A DNA stretch of 64,000 nucleotides from Desulfobacteraceae bacterium Eth-SRB2 (GTDB lineage: Bacteria; Desulfobacterota; Desulfobacteria; Desulfobacterales; UBA11574). The stretch is taken from the NCBI GenBank assembly GCA_004193595.1, contig RPGQ01000080.1, positions 68,307-132,306 of the forward strand, written 5' to 3'. The notes under the pieces are model-generated. The model was not told the origin of the DNA, did no database searches, and saw only the letters and a program-made list of their open reading frames with translations. Shown in pieces: positions 9,434 to 19,600 of this stretch. The translations under genes and the position numbers were made by a program. The first letter of the stretch is position 1. Each line of letters starts with the position of its first letter.

Positions 9434-9856
9434 TTATATTACCATTGTTCCTTTTGCCTCGTTGGGTCCCAGTCTCTTTATCTGTGTCACCATTTCACGA
9501 ATGGTATTGGCAAACTGGATTCCGTCGCTGGCGCCAATCCATGTCAACCTCAGTCGTTCATCTCCAAAGCCGAATTGGGGAAGGATCTCTTTGAGAAGCT
9601 TGATCCGCCTCCGCGCCTTGTAATTTCCGTTGATGTAATGGCAATCTCCGGGATGGCACCCACTCACAAGGACCGCATCGGCCCCCTCAAGAAAGGCCTT
9701 GATCACATATTTGGGGTCAACCATGCCGGTGCACATGACCCGGATCAATCTCACATTGGCAGGATACCCCAATCTTGAGGTTCCGGCCAGATCTGCGGCG
9801 GTATATGTACACCAGTTACATACAAAAGCGATGATTGTTGGTTCAAAGTTTCCCAT
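9434..9856 (-). CDS. mvhD: MvhD/FrhD-type [2Fe-2S] subunit, all-cysteine copy
   Basis: Methyl-viologen-hydrogenase delta subunit family, 140 residues. In known complexes MvhD passes electrons from hydrogenase or formate dehydrogenase to HdrA. Conserved Cys sites are all Cys: FVCNWCTY near residue 13, MCTG near 42, and SGCHPGDCHY near 67. This makes it the internal reference for three paralogues in this window in which one of these Cys codons is UGA. It heads the frhB-like/hdrA-receiver/hdrC/hdrB run with a GGAGAG SD. Confidence 0.92.
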   Translation of the reverse strand: MGNFEPTIIAFVCNWCTYTAADLAGTSRLGYPANVRLIRVMCTGMVDPKYVIKAFLEGADAVLVSGCHPGDCHYINGNYKARRRIKLLKEILPQFGFGDERLRLTWIGASDGIQFANTIREMVTQIKRLGPNEAKGTMVI

Positions 9857-10269
9857 GATCTCTCTCCAAATATAACTTTAACTGTATGATTTTAGTTTTA
9901 TGAAGCAACGATACCGACACCGTATTCCGCAAGTTACAGTTTAACCCGGCAAGGCTGTCTGCGTACACTGCACAGTCACGCTGGAACTGGGATGATTAAA
10001 ATTGCCCATAATATGGCAAAAATATCCCATATTTATTCATTCCCGAATGCCTGGTTTCAGGTGTCAGGTGTCAGGTTTCAGCGCCTCTGTTCATCATTCC
10101 TGACACCTGACACCTGAAACCTTAAGATATGGAACAAAAATGGGATTAAAATTCCATCTGTATACACGGCGATTTTCACCACCCCACGCCGGAACCAAAA
10201 AGCACTGAAAGTTGTGTTATCAGATTTTCCTCTTAAATATTCAATAGACAATCGTCACTATTCAATTGC
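9857..10269. other. Non-coding gap in the minus-strand Hdr gene run
   Basis: 413 bp without a supportable gene. It contains the CAGGTGTCAGG inverted repeat listed separately. No convincing sigma-54 site is visible. The gap may separate two transcription units: hdrA-GltD upstream, and mvhD onward downstream. Confidence 0.5.
10053..10121. repeat. Inverted CAGGTGTCAGG-type repeat
   Basis: GGTTTCAGGTGTCAGGTGTC on the left faces its reverse complement (GACACCTGACACCTGAAACC) on the right across a short AT-rich loop. The same element recurs at 40068-40131, and half-copies flank the four-helix-bundle pseudogene at 25480-25830. The repeat could form a hairpin of about 20 bp. Confidence 0.8.
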
Positions 10270-13200
10270 TCACATTCCCACTGAATTCAGTGAATCAATA
10301 ATTCCTTCGAGTTCTGCAAAAATCTGTTTTTGATTGAAATGTTTGACCTGGGCAGCACCGCTGGGACAAAATCCGGCACAACTCCCACATCCTTTGCAAA
10401 GCGCCTCATTTACCACCGAGATGCCCATGCGCGCGTTATATTCTATGGCAGAATACGGACAGAGATCAATGCAGGTCTGGCACCCCGCGCACACGTCCGG
10501 ATCGATCCACGACACGATCGGAGCAATATCCACCTTTCCCAGAGTGGCTAATGCCAGGGCTTTGACAGCTGCACCGGATGCCTGGCAAACCGAATCCGGA
10601 ATATCTTTGGGACCCTGACAGACCCCGGCCAGAAAGACTCCGTCCGTAGCAGTATTTAGAGGACCCAGTTTGGGGTGTTCTTCCAGAAAAAAACCGTCTG
10701 CACCCAGGTTGACTCCAAAAATTCTTCCAACCTCTTGAGCATCGCTGCGGGCCTGAATGGCGTTACAGAGAATCACCATATCCACCGGAACCCGTATCCT
10801 CCGTCCCAAAAGGGTATCTTCTGCAATGGCAATGAGTTTGCCTTGCTCTTCGGGTTTGATCGCCTGACCGGTAATTTCGGCCACCTTGCCCCTGATGAAA
10901 TGGGTTCCTTCTTGCTGACACCTTTTGTAAAATTCTTCGTACCCTTTGCCGAAGCAGCGCATGTCAATGTAAAAATTAAAAATTTGAGCATCGTGGCCCA
11001 CTTTTTCATGGATGAGATGGGCATACTTGAGGGCGTACATGCAGCAAACCCGGGAGCAGTATTCATGATAGTTCACATCCCGGCTGCCAATGCAGTGAAG
11101 AATGGCCGCGCTTTTCGGAATTCGGGTGAACTCCCCGTTTTCGTCTCTGATAAGGATCTCGCCGCCGGTGGGTCCGGTGGCATTGCTGAGACGCTCGAAC
11201 TCAAGGGAGGTAAAAACATTGGGGTATTTGCCATAGCCAAACTGTTTCATGGGCGTGGGATCCAGGGTGTCGTATCCGGTTGCGATGATAATGCTCCCAA
11301 CCTTTACCTCTAATTCTTCTTCCTTCATACCATGGTCTATGGCTTTTGCCTCACAAACCCGGACGCACTCCATACATTCACAGCAGAGACCGCAATTCAG
11401 GCAGCGCCGGGCTTCTTGTTGTGCCTCGCTTTCTGAAAAGCCAAGGTCCACTTCGTCAAAGGACGCTGCACTGATCTTTGTGTCCAGATGATGTGGATGT
11501 ACCCGTGATTCCCGGGAAAGCCCATCCGGAATTTCCTGCCAATCGCAGCCCGGTTGTTCCCGGGCATCAAACTGCTTTGCATAAAGATCCAGATCTTCGC
11601 TATTGATATAGCGATGGATCGCCTCCACGGCCTTGTGACCGGCGGCTACCGCCTCTATCACCGTTGCCGGACCCATGACCGCATCGCCTCCGGCAAAGAC
11701 GCAGGGAATGCTGGTTTGCATTGTCCGGAGGTTTACCTTCAGGGTATTTCGCGGAGACCATTTAAGGTCAGGCTCTCGGTAGGCCCAAGGCGCATGGATT
11801 TTCTGACCAATGGCCGGGATCACCGCATCACAGGGGATTACGAATTCGGAGCCGGCCACCGGCACCGGGCGACGGCGTCCGCTGGCATCCGGTGGCCCCA
11901 GTTCGGTTCGGATGCATTCAAAGCCGTCGACCTTGCCCTCTTTTTCAAAAATCTTGACCGGAGCGGTGAGAAACAAAAGGCGAATTTTTTCCCTTTGAGC
12001 ACCTTCAACCTCTTCAGCATAGGCCGGCATCTCATGTTCAGAGCGACGATAAACCACAGTAACTTCCCGGGCGCCCAGCCGCTTTGCAACGCGTGCTGCA
12101 TCAATGGCCACATTTCCGCCGCCAACCACCACAACTTGTCTGCCGGGACATGTTTTATCCCCCAAATTTACTTGCCTTAAAAAACGAACCGCATCCATAA
12201 CGCCCTGGGTTTCCTGCTCACCGGGAATGTGCATATCCAGGGAATCATGAGCTCCAATTCCGAGAAATACAGCGGAAAAACCCTCTGATTTCAAATCCTT
12301 AAATGTAAGGTCAGATCCAAACCTGACTCCGGTTCGCGTCTTGACACCCAGGCTAAGAATATAGTCGATTTCCTGATCAAGAACCTTTTGAGGAAGCCGA
12401 AAATCCGGAATTCCCACCCGGAGCATTCCGCCCAAGACGTCAAGGGCCTCAAAAATGGTTACCTGATAGCCCTTTAACCGAAGGTAGTATGCTACGGTCA
12501 GACCGGAGGGGCCAGACCCGACCACTGCCACCTTTTCCGCACGCTCCTCGATTTCCGGAGGATCGAGTTCTTTCAGATTTACATGATCAGCGGCAAAGCG
12601 CTTTAAATCCCTGATGGCAATCGCTTCATCCACCTCCAACCTTCGGCATTGAGATTCACAAGGATGCGGGCAGACCCGTCCAAGTACTCCCGGCAGGGGC
12701 AGTCGCTCCATGATTAGCCGAATAGCCTCCAGGTATTTGCCCTGGCTGATGAACTGTACATAGCCCTGGACATTGATGCCCGCCGGGCAAGCGACGGCAC
12801 AAGGGGCCCGATCTTTTTTATCTATACAGAAGGTAATGGGTACGGCCTGTGGAAATGATCTATAAATGGTCGCGCGATTAATCAGCCCCTCATCCCACTC
12901 ACTCGGAACCGACACAGGACAGACATTCGCACATTCACCACACCCCGTACAGAGGCCCTCTGTCACATAGCGCGGCTTACGACGGATTGTGACAGTGTAA
13001 TTGCCGATGAATCCCGAGACTTCCTTTACTTCACTGTATGAAAGCAACTCGATGTTTGGGTTCTGGGCCACTTCAACCATCTTTGGGGTTCCGATACAGG
13101 CGGCACAGTCGAGGGTCGGAAAGGTCTTATCGAATTGAAGCATATGCCCGCCAATGGTGGTCGATTTTTCCACCAGATATACTTTATACCCGGCATTGCC

Positions 13201-13680
13201 GATGTCTAAAGCCGCCTGCATGCCTGCAATACCGGCACCCACTACCATGATATCAGGATGTACGACCGCCTCACGATCATCAAGGCTCTCATGGTAATTG
13301 ACCCGGTTGATTGCCGCCGCTGCCAGTGTTTTCGCTTTCCGGGTAGCCTCGTCTTCATCCTTGGTGACCCAGGAAACCTGTTCGCGAACAGAGGCCATCT
13401 GGAAAAAATAAGGATTAAGACCGGCCCGCCGGCAAGCACCTTGAAAGGTCTTTTCATGGAGTCTGGGTGAGCAAGAGGCCACGACCACCCGGTTAAGGTT
13501 AAGTTCCTTAATGTCCTTTTCAATCATCTCCTGGCCCGGGTCCGAACACATAAACTTGTAATCCCGAGCGATCACCACATTTTTCAACATTCGGGCAAAG
13601 GCCGCCACCTCCTTAACCCGAACCTTGCCGGCGATATTGATCCCGCAATGGCATACATAAAAACCTAACCTGATGGACAT
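10270..13680 (-). CDS. hdrA: HdrA-GltD fusion (NAD(P)H-type input module inserted in HdrA)
   Basis: HdrA homologue of 1136 residues. The N-terminal HdrA domain has CHCGINIAG and SCSPRLHEKTFQ. An FAD fold follows ([12 protein letters not shown]) with the active-site loop DCAACIGTPKMVE, in which the Cys equivalent to Sec in the two Sec-HdrA paralogues is Cys. After ferredoxin motif CTGCGECANVCP comes a GltD/NfnB-like insertion of about 400 residues: Cys helix CAVACPAGINVQGY and CPHPCESQCRR, FAD motif GSGPSGL, NAD(P) motif GGGNVAIDAARVA, and FAGGDAVMGPATV. HdrA then resumes (CLNCGLCCECMECVRVC) and ends with two clusters (CAGCQTCIDLCP, CKGCGSCAGFCP). GltD modules oxidise NAD(P)H and pass electrons to Fe-S clusters, so this HdrA probably couples a pyridine-nucleotide pool to Hdr chemistry (inference). 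GGGAG SD upstream. Confidence 0.93.
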   Translation of the reverse strand: MSIRLGFYVCHCGINIAGKVRVKEVAAFARMLKNVVIARDYKFMCSDPGQEMIEKDIKELNLNRVVVASCSPRLHEKTFQGACRRAGLNPYFFQMASVREQVSWVTKDEDEATRKAKTLAAAAINRVNYHESLDDREAVVHPDIMVVGAGIAGMQAALDIGNAGYKVYLVEKSTTIGGHMLQFDKTFPTLDCAACIGTPKMVEVAQNPNIELLSYSEVKEVSGFIGNYTVTIRRKPRYVTEGLCTGCGECANVCPVSVPSEWDEGLINRATIYRSFPQAVPITFCIDKKDRAPCAVACPAGINVQGYVQFISQGKYLEAIRLIMERLPLPGVLGRVCPHPCESQCRRLEVDEAIAIRDLKRFAADHVNLKELDPPEIEERAEKVAVVGSGPSGLTVAYYLRLKGYQVTIFEALDVLGGMLRVGIPDFRLPQKVLDQEIDYILSLGVKTRTGVRFGSDLTFKDLKSEGFSAVFLGIGAHDSLDMHIPGEQETQGVMDAVRFLRQVNLGDKTCPGRQVVVVGGGNVAIDAARVAKRLGAREVTVVYRRSEHEMPAYAEEVEGAQREKIRLLFLTAPVKIFEKEGKVDGFECIRTELGPPDASGRRRPVPVAGSEFVIPCDAVIPAIGQKIHAPWAYREPDLKWSPRNTLKVNLRTMQTSIPCVFAGGDAVMGPATVIEAVAAGHKAVEAIHRYINSEDLDLYAKQFDAREQPGCDWQEIPDGLSRESRVHPHHLDTKISAASFDEVDLGFSESEAQQEARRCLNCGLCCECMECVRVCEAKAIDHGMKEEELEVKVGSIIIATGYDTLDPTPMKQFGYGKYPNVFTSLEFERLSNATGPTGGEILIRDENGEFTRIPKSAAILHCIGSRDVNYHEYCSRVCCMYALKYAHLIHEKVGHDAQIFNFYIDMRCFGKGYEEFYKRCQQEGTHFIRGKVAEITGQAIKPEEQGKLIAIAEDTLLGRRIRVPVDMVILCNAIQARSDAQEVGRIFGVNLGADGFFLEEHPKLGPLNTATDGVFLAGVCQGPKDIPDSVCQASGAAVKALALATLGKVDIAPIVSWIDPDVCAGCQTCIDLCPYSAIEYNARMGISVVNEALCKGCGSCAGFCPSGAAQVKHFNQKQIFAELEGIIDSLNSVGM

Positions 13681-13728
13681 AACCGCTCCCTTTTTTACGA
13701 AATCTGGAAAAGAAACTATTAAAATGCG

Positions 13729-13748
13729 AAAATCGGCCGGCCGATTTT
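13729..13748 (-). terminator. Perfect 20-bp palindrome, terminator- or operator-like
   Basis: AAAATCGGCC is followed directly by its exact reverse complement GGCCGATTTT, flanked by A/T runs. It lies 49 bp upstream of the hdrA-GltD start and downstream of the Sec mvhD on the same strand. Either termination between the two genes or an operator for hdrA is possible; sequence alone does not decide. Confidence 0.45.
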
Positions 13749-14060
13749 TAATTTTAAAACCAATAGCTTGTTAGTGCTAATTATAACCTATCTGATTTGA
13801 ACAATAATTTAAAATAGCTTTTGAAAATATAGGAAGGTTTAAAAAAAATCAACACATTTTACCGGTCCGGATATTATCAGCCGTATTGCCCAGGGCATTT
13901 AAAACACACATGACTGCTTAAAATGGCAGTGAAAAGGAAAGTTACAGTGAGTACAAATTAAATACAACATATGTAACTTTTCGACAAATTACGGAGCCTA
14001 CTGATAAAAAAGTGTAAAGGATCTGGCTGTTTGGGCACTGTTTTCTCTTTTGGTTCACTT

Positions 14061-14492
14061 TCATGCGGCCGTATTTTTGGCCAGTTTAATGGGGTTGGGT
14101 CCCAATTTTCGGATTTTCTCATCCATTTCAACTGCGATTTCGGCAAAACGCGGTCCATCATTTGATGAAAGGTTGTACATTTGCACCCTTTCTCCCCCGA
14201 TACCGATGGTATCAAGAATTTGCTGTAAATGTCTTATCCGTTTACGTGCTCTGAGGTTCCCGGTGGTATAATGGCAATCTCCTTCCATGCATCCTACCAC
14301 ATAAACTCCGTCCGCTCCCTTTTCAAAGGCATGGAGGATATGAAGGATATCTATCTTGCCGGTGCATGGAAGGATAATGACTTTAATATCAGACGGATAT
14401 TGCAATCGCATGGAACCTGCCAGGTCCGCGGCCGTATATCCTCAGAAACTGCAGCAAAACGCGATAATGACCGGCTCGAAAACCTCATTCAT
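14061..14492 (-). CDS. mvhD: Selenocysteine MvhD (UGA at residue 17)
   Basis: MvhD/FrhD family subunit, 143 residues when UGA at 14444-14442 is read as Sec. ATG at 14492 begins MNEVFEPVIIAFCCSF, then U17, then GYTAADLAGSMRLQYP. The all-Cys paralogue at 9434-9856 has FVCNWCTYTAADLAG at the same place, so UGA replaces the second Cys of the CxxC pair. Remaining Cys (PCTG, VGCMEGDCHY) are intact. Fourteen nt after the UGA the mRNA can form GGACCU/AGGUUCC with one bulged U, as bacterial SECIS elements often do. A near-identical partner gene lies at 37159-37590. Read conventionally the frame would start at an internal codon and lack the first Fe-S ligands, which is unlikely. Probable donor subunit for the hdrA downstream. 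Confidence 0.88.
14412..14427 (-). promoter_or_regulatory. SECIS-like hairpin of mvhD(Sec)
   Basis: On the minus strand GGACCU, loop GGC, AGGUUCC: six base pairs with a bulged U, 14 nt past the UGA. Identical in the paralogue at 37224-37239. Hairpin seen by eye; not folded computationally. Confidence 0.65.
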
Positions 14493-15153
14493 GATACTTC
14501 CTTTGAATCAAACCCTAATTGAACGTAAACAAAAGGGGAAAAATATTTTATGTGTTTGATTTATGATATTAATATTTTTATTGACATCACATACCATTTT
14601 GTCTCATATATTTTTAATAAAATTTTAAATAGTTAGCCTCCAAAGACGCGCCTGAACCGGATACCCTGAAAAACTGTAAATATGAACTTAGGGGCTTTGC
14701 CTCAATTGGAATAATGGAATGATGGAGTATTGGAATAATGGATTTGAAGGAGTTTTTTACAATTAAAATGGTTTATTTCCACCCTTACCCCCAATATTCC
14801 AGCATTCCATTATTCCATTCTGATTGTATAAACAGGTTACCATTAAAAACTTTTACTTTCGATAAGTTGTACAATTCACGAGTCGTTCAATTGCCAATCT
14901 TGATTATTTCATAAAAAGTCGGAAAAGCAACCTTTAAAGGATTTACCACAATTTTGATGAACTAGCAAAAAGTCCGATTTAGACGGTTTCGTAAAAAGTT
15001 CAAACTCCCCCGCCAAACTTAGGCGGGATAAAAAGGCGTCGCAAATTTTGTAATCATGAGGCGTACTTTTCGTACGTTGAATGATTGCAAAATGCAGCAC
15101 AACGCAGAAGTTGGACTTTTTACGAAACCGTCAATTTTAAAAAGGCAAATAAG
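14493..15153. other. Intergenic region between divergent Hdr operons
   Basis: Divergent control region of about 660 bp. A weak plus-strand promoter is conceivable at TTGACA 14581 with an AT-rich -10, but it lies far from hdrC. Positions 14700-14820 hold copies of the short ggaataatgg / ccattattcc repeat that can pair with itself. The rest is the 180-bp mobile repeat listed next. No sigma-54 consensus was found on either strand. Confidence 0.4.
14954..15134. repeat. MITE-like inverted-repeat element, copy A
   Basis: About 181 bp. Inner terminal inverted repeats are GACGGTTTCGTAAAAAGTTC (14982) and GACTTTTTACGAAACCGTC (ending 15132). Copy B at 23271-23450 is almost identical throughout, including a shared left extension (TTGATRAACT...AAAAAGTCCGATTTA). 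Shorter relatives with the same ends lie at 56512-56648 and near 58220. No transposase is encoded, so any movement would need one in trans. Confidence 0.85.
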
Positions 15154-15789
15154 ATGCATACCAGCACTTCAGATCCGGAGACAGCAACCGAACATGACCC
15201 CTGCGAGCAAAGAGAATTAATCGGAGACCGGGGAGATTATTTCCTAAACAGGATTCAGGGAGAAACCGGTGTCAATGTATCCGCATGCTATCAATGCGAA
15301 CGCTGTACCAATGCCTGCCCTATAAGCCAATTCATGGATATCAAACCTCACCAGATCATTCGTTATGTTCAATTGGGATGGCGCATAAGACTGTTAAAAT
15401 CCTCAACCATCTGGATATGTTTGTCCTGTGAAATGTGTACCACATATTGTCCCAACGAGGTGGATGTGGCAGAAATTATCAATCATTTGCGCATGATGGC
15501 AGCCAGTTCATCCATAGCTCCCAAGGAGAAAAGTCTTGCCGTATTTCATCAAACCTTTCTGGAAGAACTCATCAAGTCGGGAAGAGTAAACGAATTTCGA
15601 CTGATGAGAGCCTATTATTCAAAGCCGGATATTCTGCACGAAAAGATAAAAAACGGAACCTTTAAACAAGAACTTCAGTTGGCCATGACTTTGTTTCGTA
15701 AAGGAAGGTTAAAATTATCCGCGCCAAAGTCCAAGGCAGTCAAGGAAATTCAAAAGGCTTATTCTCAGACTCGCGGAGAGATCATTTAA
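15154..15789 (+). CDS. hdrC: HdrC-like Fe-S subunit
   Basis: Second HdrC of the window, 211 residues. Two [4Fe-4S] motifs: CYQCERCTNACP near residue 49 and CLSCEMCTTYCP near residue 89, with the usual helical tail. ATG at 15154 (AAGG about 11 nt upstream) is chosen because an in-frame ATG 23 codons earlier is encoded by the mobile repeat. The stop codon overlaps the start of hdrB by one base (TAATG), so translation is probably coupled. First gene of hdrC-hdrB-hdrA. Confidence 0.9.
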   Translation: MHTSTSDPETATEHDPCEQRELIGDRGDYFLNRIQGETGVNVSACYQCERCTNACPISQFMDIKPHQIIRYVQLGWRIRLLKSSTIWICLSCEMCTTYCPNEVDVAEIINHLRMMAASSSIAPKEKSLAVFHQTFLEELIKSGRVNEFRLMRAYYSKPDILHEKIKNGTFKQELQLAMTLFRKGRLKLSAPKSKAVKEIQKAYSQTRGEII

Positions 15790-16622
15790 TGAAATTATCT
15801 TTTTATCCGGGTTGTTCCCTGGAAGGAATGGCCAACGATTATTGCGAGTCCATTTACGCGGTCTTCAAGACGCTGGGTATTGATCTGGTTGAAATAGAAG
15901 ATTGGTCATGTTGCGGGGCAACGGCGGCCCACAGCCTCAGTGAGATCATGTCCGTGATTCTGCCGGCAAGGAATTTGGCCGCTGCCGAAAAAATGGGGCT
16001 TGATATCATTTGTCCGTGTTCTTTGTGCTTTAATCGTCTTCGATTTTCCCAGAAAATGATAAAGAAAAAAATCTTTCATATCCCCTGGCAGGTTACCGGA
16101 GATATCCGTGTTCTTGATATGACGCGCTTTTTAGCAAAACCTTCCATTATTCAATTGATAAAACAATGCATTTTGAAACCGTTAGACAGCCTGAAAGTGG
16201 TCTGCTATTATGGTTGCCAGATGGTTCGTCCTCCGAAAATTACCGGCTACGCGGATTATGAAAATCCCCAAACTTTAGATCGCATTTCTGCGGCAGCAGG
16301 CGCCCGGGTACTTGACTGGTCTTATAAATCCACATGTTGCGGCGCAAGCATCGGCATCGGTCGCAGGGAGATCGTGGAATTTCTTTCAAAAAGGATTTTG
16401 CAGAAAAGCCGACAGGCCGGGGCCGAAGCCATTGTGGTCTCATGTCCGTTGTGCCAGTCTAATCTGGATATTGTCCAAAAAGATCGATCTGATACCCCCA
16501 CTCCAATATTTTATGTTACGGAATTACTCCGCTTGAGTTTTAAAGACAAAGGGAATCCAAAATGGTTTAAGATGCATGTTGCAGATCCTGTACCTGTTTT
16601 AAAGGCAAAGGGTTTACTGTAA
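15789..16622 (+). CDS. hdrB: HdrB-like CCG-domain subunit
   Basis: HdrB homologue, 277 residues, with two CCG domains: PGCS, DWSCCGAT and CPCSLC in the first; YYGCQMVRP, STCCGAS and SCPLCQSN in the second. It would house the disulfide-reducing non-cubane clusters. It overlaps hdrC by one base, and hdrA starts 5 bp downstream, so the three form a tight operon. It is clearly paralogous to the hdrB at 2879-3790 (shared SFYPGCSLEG-type start and EIEDWxCCGA). Confidence 0.92.
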   Translation: MKLSFYPGCSLEGMANDYCESIYAVFKTLGIDLVEIEDWSCCGATAAHSLSEIMSVILPARNLAAAEKMGLDIICPCSLCFNRLRFSQKMIKKKIFHIPWQVTGDIRVLDMTRFLAKPSIIQLIKQCILKPLDSLKVVCYYGCQMVRPPKITGYADYENPQTLDRISAAAGARVLDWSYKSTCCGASIGIGRREIVEFLSKRILQKSRQAGAEAIVVSCPLCQSNLDIVQKDRSDTPTPIFYVTELLRLSFKDKGNPKWFKMHVADPVPVLKAKGLL

Positions 16623-16627
16623 AAATT

Positions 16628-19600
16628 ATGGAATTTTATCTCAAAAACCCGGTGGGGAAAGTCGTGGTTATCGGCGGAGGCATCGGCGGAATTCAGTGTG
16701 CCCTGGATCTGGCGGATACCGGTTTTTATGTCTATCTGGTTGAAAAATCGCATACTCTTGGCGGAATAATGGCGCGTCTGGACAAGACCTTTCCCACCAA
16801 TGATTGTTCAACCTGTATGTTTTCTCCTAAAATGGTTCATGCCGCCGGTCATGCCAATATCGAAATTCTTTGCTTAAGCCGCTTGCTGGAATTAAATGGA
16901 AGGCCCGGACGATTTACCGCACGGATTGAAAAACAGCCCCGATATATCAATGAGAAAAAATGCATCGCATGCGGCAAATGTGCTGAAAAATGTCCCGTAA
17001 AAGTGCCGGATGCCTTTAACGGGGACCTGGGAACACGCAAGGCGGCTTTTCTGACATTTCCCCAGGCGGTTCCTTTAAAATATGCAATAGATGCCAAAAA
17101 TTGCCTCTACTTTACCAAAGGAAAATGCGGCATCTGCAAAAAGATCTGTCCGGCTGAAGCCATTGAATACGACCAAAAACCTGAAATTTTGCAAATTGAA
17201 GCGGGTGCGGTTATCCTCTCAACCGGTTTTGAACCGGCGTTAACGGTTATGGAGGGGGAGTACGGTTATGGAAGATATAAAAACGTTGTCACCTCCTTTC
17301 AGTATGAACGGATGTTATCGGTCACAGGACCCTATGGCGGACACATCCGGCGGCCGTCGGATGCGAAAGTCCCGCGCAACGTGGCATGGATTCAATGTGT
17401 CATGTCACGGGATCTTGCCCGAAACAGACCTTTTTGTTCTTCGGTCTGCTGCATGTACGCTGCAAAACAGGCGGTATTAACCCGAAGCAATGAACCGGAC
17501 ACCCAGGCAACCATTTACTTCATTGATATTCGGGCCCACGGTAAAGGATTTGACCAATATATCGATCGTGCCCGTAAACGGCACGGCGTGCGAACCAAAC
17601 GATCCATGGTTTCCGTGGTTTATCTGAATCCTGAAAACGACAATTTGATCATTGAAACATTTGATCATCGTTTAGATTGTAAAAAGGAAGAAGAGTATGG
17701 TCTGGTGGTTCTTTCCACCGGTTTTAAACCGTCGAATGATTTTATCGACCTTGCAAAACAACTGGGGCTTGTGACAAATCCGTATGGATTTTTAAGTACC
17801 GAATTTGATGAACCGGTATCCACTTCCAAACCCGGAGTCTTTGTGTGCGGCGGAATTGAATCACCAAAGGATATTCCCGAAACCGTCATACAGGCCGGTG
17901 CTGCCGCAGCCGAGGCTTCCATATTAATTAATGCTGCGAGAAACTCTGAAATTGTATGTGATAAAGTCCCGGATGAAAAACCCTTGGATATCACGCCACG
18001 CGTTGGTGTGCTGATTTGCCATTGTGGAACCAATATCGCCGGTGTCGTGAATATACAAAACGTCCTTGATTACGTAAAAAAGCTGCCCCAGGTGACTTTT
18101 GCCACCGATTTTTTGTTCACCTGCTCCACCGAAACTCAGCAAACCATTATCCAACTGATTAAAGAGCATGGTCTGAACCGCATTGTAGTGGCTGCATGTT
18201 CGCCGAAAACCCATGAACCTTTGTTTCAGGATACGTTGCGAAAGGCGGGTTTAAACCCTTATTTGTTCGATCTGGCAAGTATCAGAGATCAGTGTGCCTG
18301 GGTTCATGGGAACGATCCTGAAAAAGCCACTAAAAAGTCAAAGGCGCTTATTCGAGCCAGTGTGGCCCGCGCGTTAGAATTGGAACCTTTGTATGACCAT
18401 TCATACCGGACCGTTAATCATGGATTGGTTATCGGCGGAGGTGTGGCCGGGATGACGGCTGCTCTCACCATTGCGGATCAAGGATTTCATGTTCACCTTG
18501 TGGAAAAAACCGACCGGCTGGGTGGTTTTGCAAGAAATCTGAAATTTACACTGGAAGGTAATTTCCCTCCAAAGTTGATTCGTTATCTGATTGAAAGAAT
18601 TACCCATCATCCGAAAATTACGGTTTATTTAAAAAGCAGTCTGGTTTCTCATAACGGACCCATGGGAGCATTTAATGGAACGGTTCAAAATGAGGATGGC
18701 CCCATGCCTATTCAGTATGGGGCTGTAATTGTTGCAACCGGGGGCCGGCCGTATGAGCCTACGGAATATCTTTACGGAAAGAATAAACGTGTCCTTACTC
18801 AGGTGGAGTTTTCAAAACGCCTTGTGGAGGATTCGTCCTGGGCAAGTCGGCTCAACAGAATTGTGATGATTCAGTGCGTTGGATCACGGGAACCTGACTT
18901 TCCTTTTTGCAGCAGGGTATGCTGTGCTGCGGCCGTAAAAAACAGTATCGAATTGAAAGAGATTAATCCCGGCGCTAAGATCGTCGTTTTATATAGAGAT
19001 GTAAGAACTTTTGGATTCAAAGAACTTTATTATTTAAAAGCAAGACAAAAAGGCGTCCTCTTTTTCCGGTATATTCCCGAAGAAAAACCAATAGTATATG
19101 ATAATAACGGCAAACTAATCGTCGATTTTACGGATAGAAGCTTGAATCAAAATTTTCGAGTGGAGCCTGACCTTGTGGTGTTAAGCTCCGGTATTCGACC
19201 CAATGAGGGTGCCAAGCAGATCGCCCGTCTCCTTAAACTTCCTATGGTTAATGAGGGCTTTTTCCTGGAAGCCCATGTAAAGTTAAGGCCGGTGGAATTT
19301 GCCACTTCCGGAGTTTTTCTGGCAGGATTAGCCCACAGTCCCAGGTTTATTGAAGAGACCGTAACCATGGCCAAAAGCGCAGGGCAGCAGGCCATGAAGA
19401 TTTTGTGCAAAAAGGAGATGACGATTTCCGCGGCAAAAGCCCAAGTAGATCCTGATAAATGTTCCGCCTGTCTGCTCTGCGTTCGCGTATGTCCTTATGG
19501 TGCGCCCTTTATTAATGAAGACGGTGTATCCCAGATCCCTCCGTCGGCATGCGCCGGATGCGGCATTTGTGTTTCAGAATGTCCTTCACAGGCAATTACA

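Noticed and set aside
10675..11313. 212-codon plus-strand frame opposite hdrA-GltD
   Set aside because: Antisense shadow of a well-conserved gene; no SD and no recognisable family.
15085..15153. Longer N-terminus for hdrC
   Set aside because: Those 23 codons lie in the mobile repeat and have no HdrC homology; ATG 15154 is better placed.
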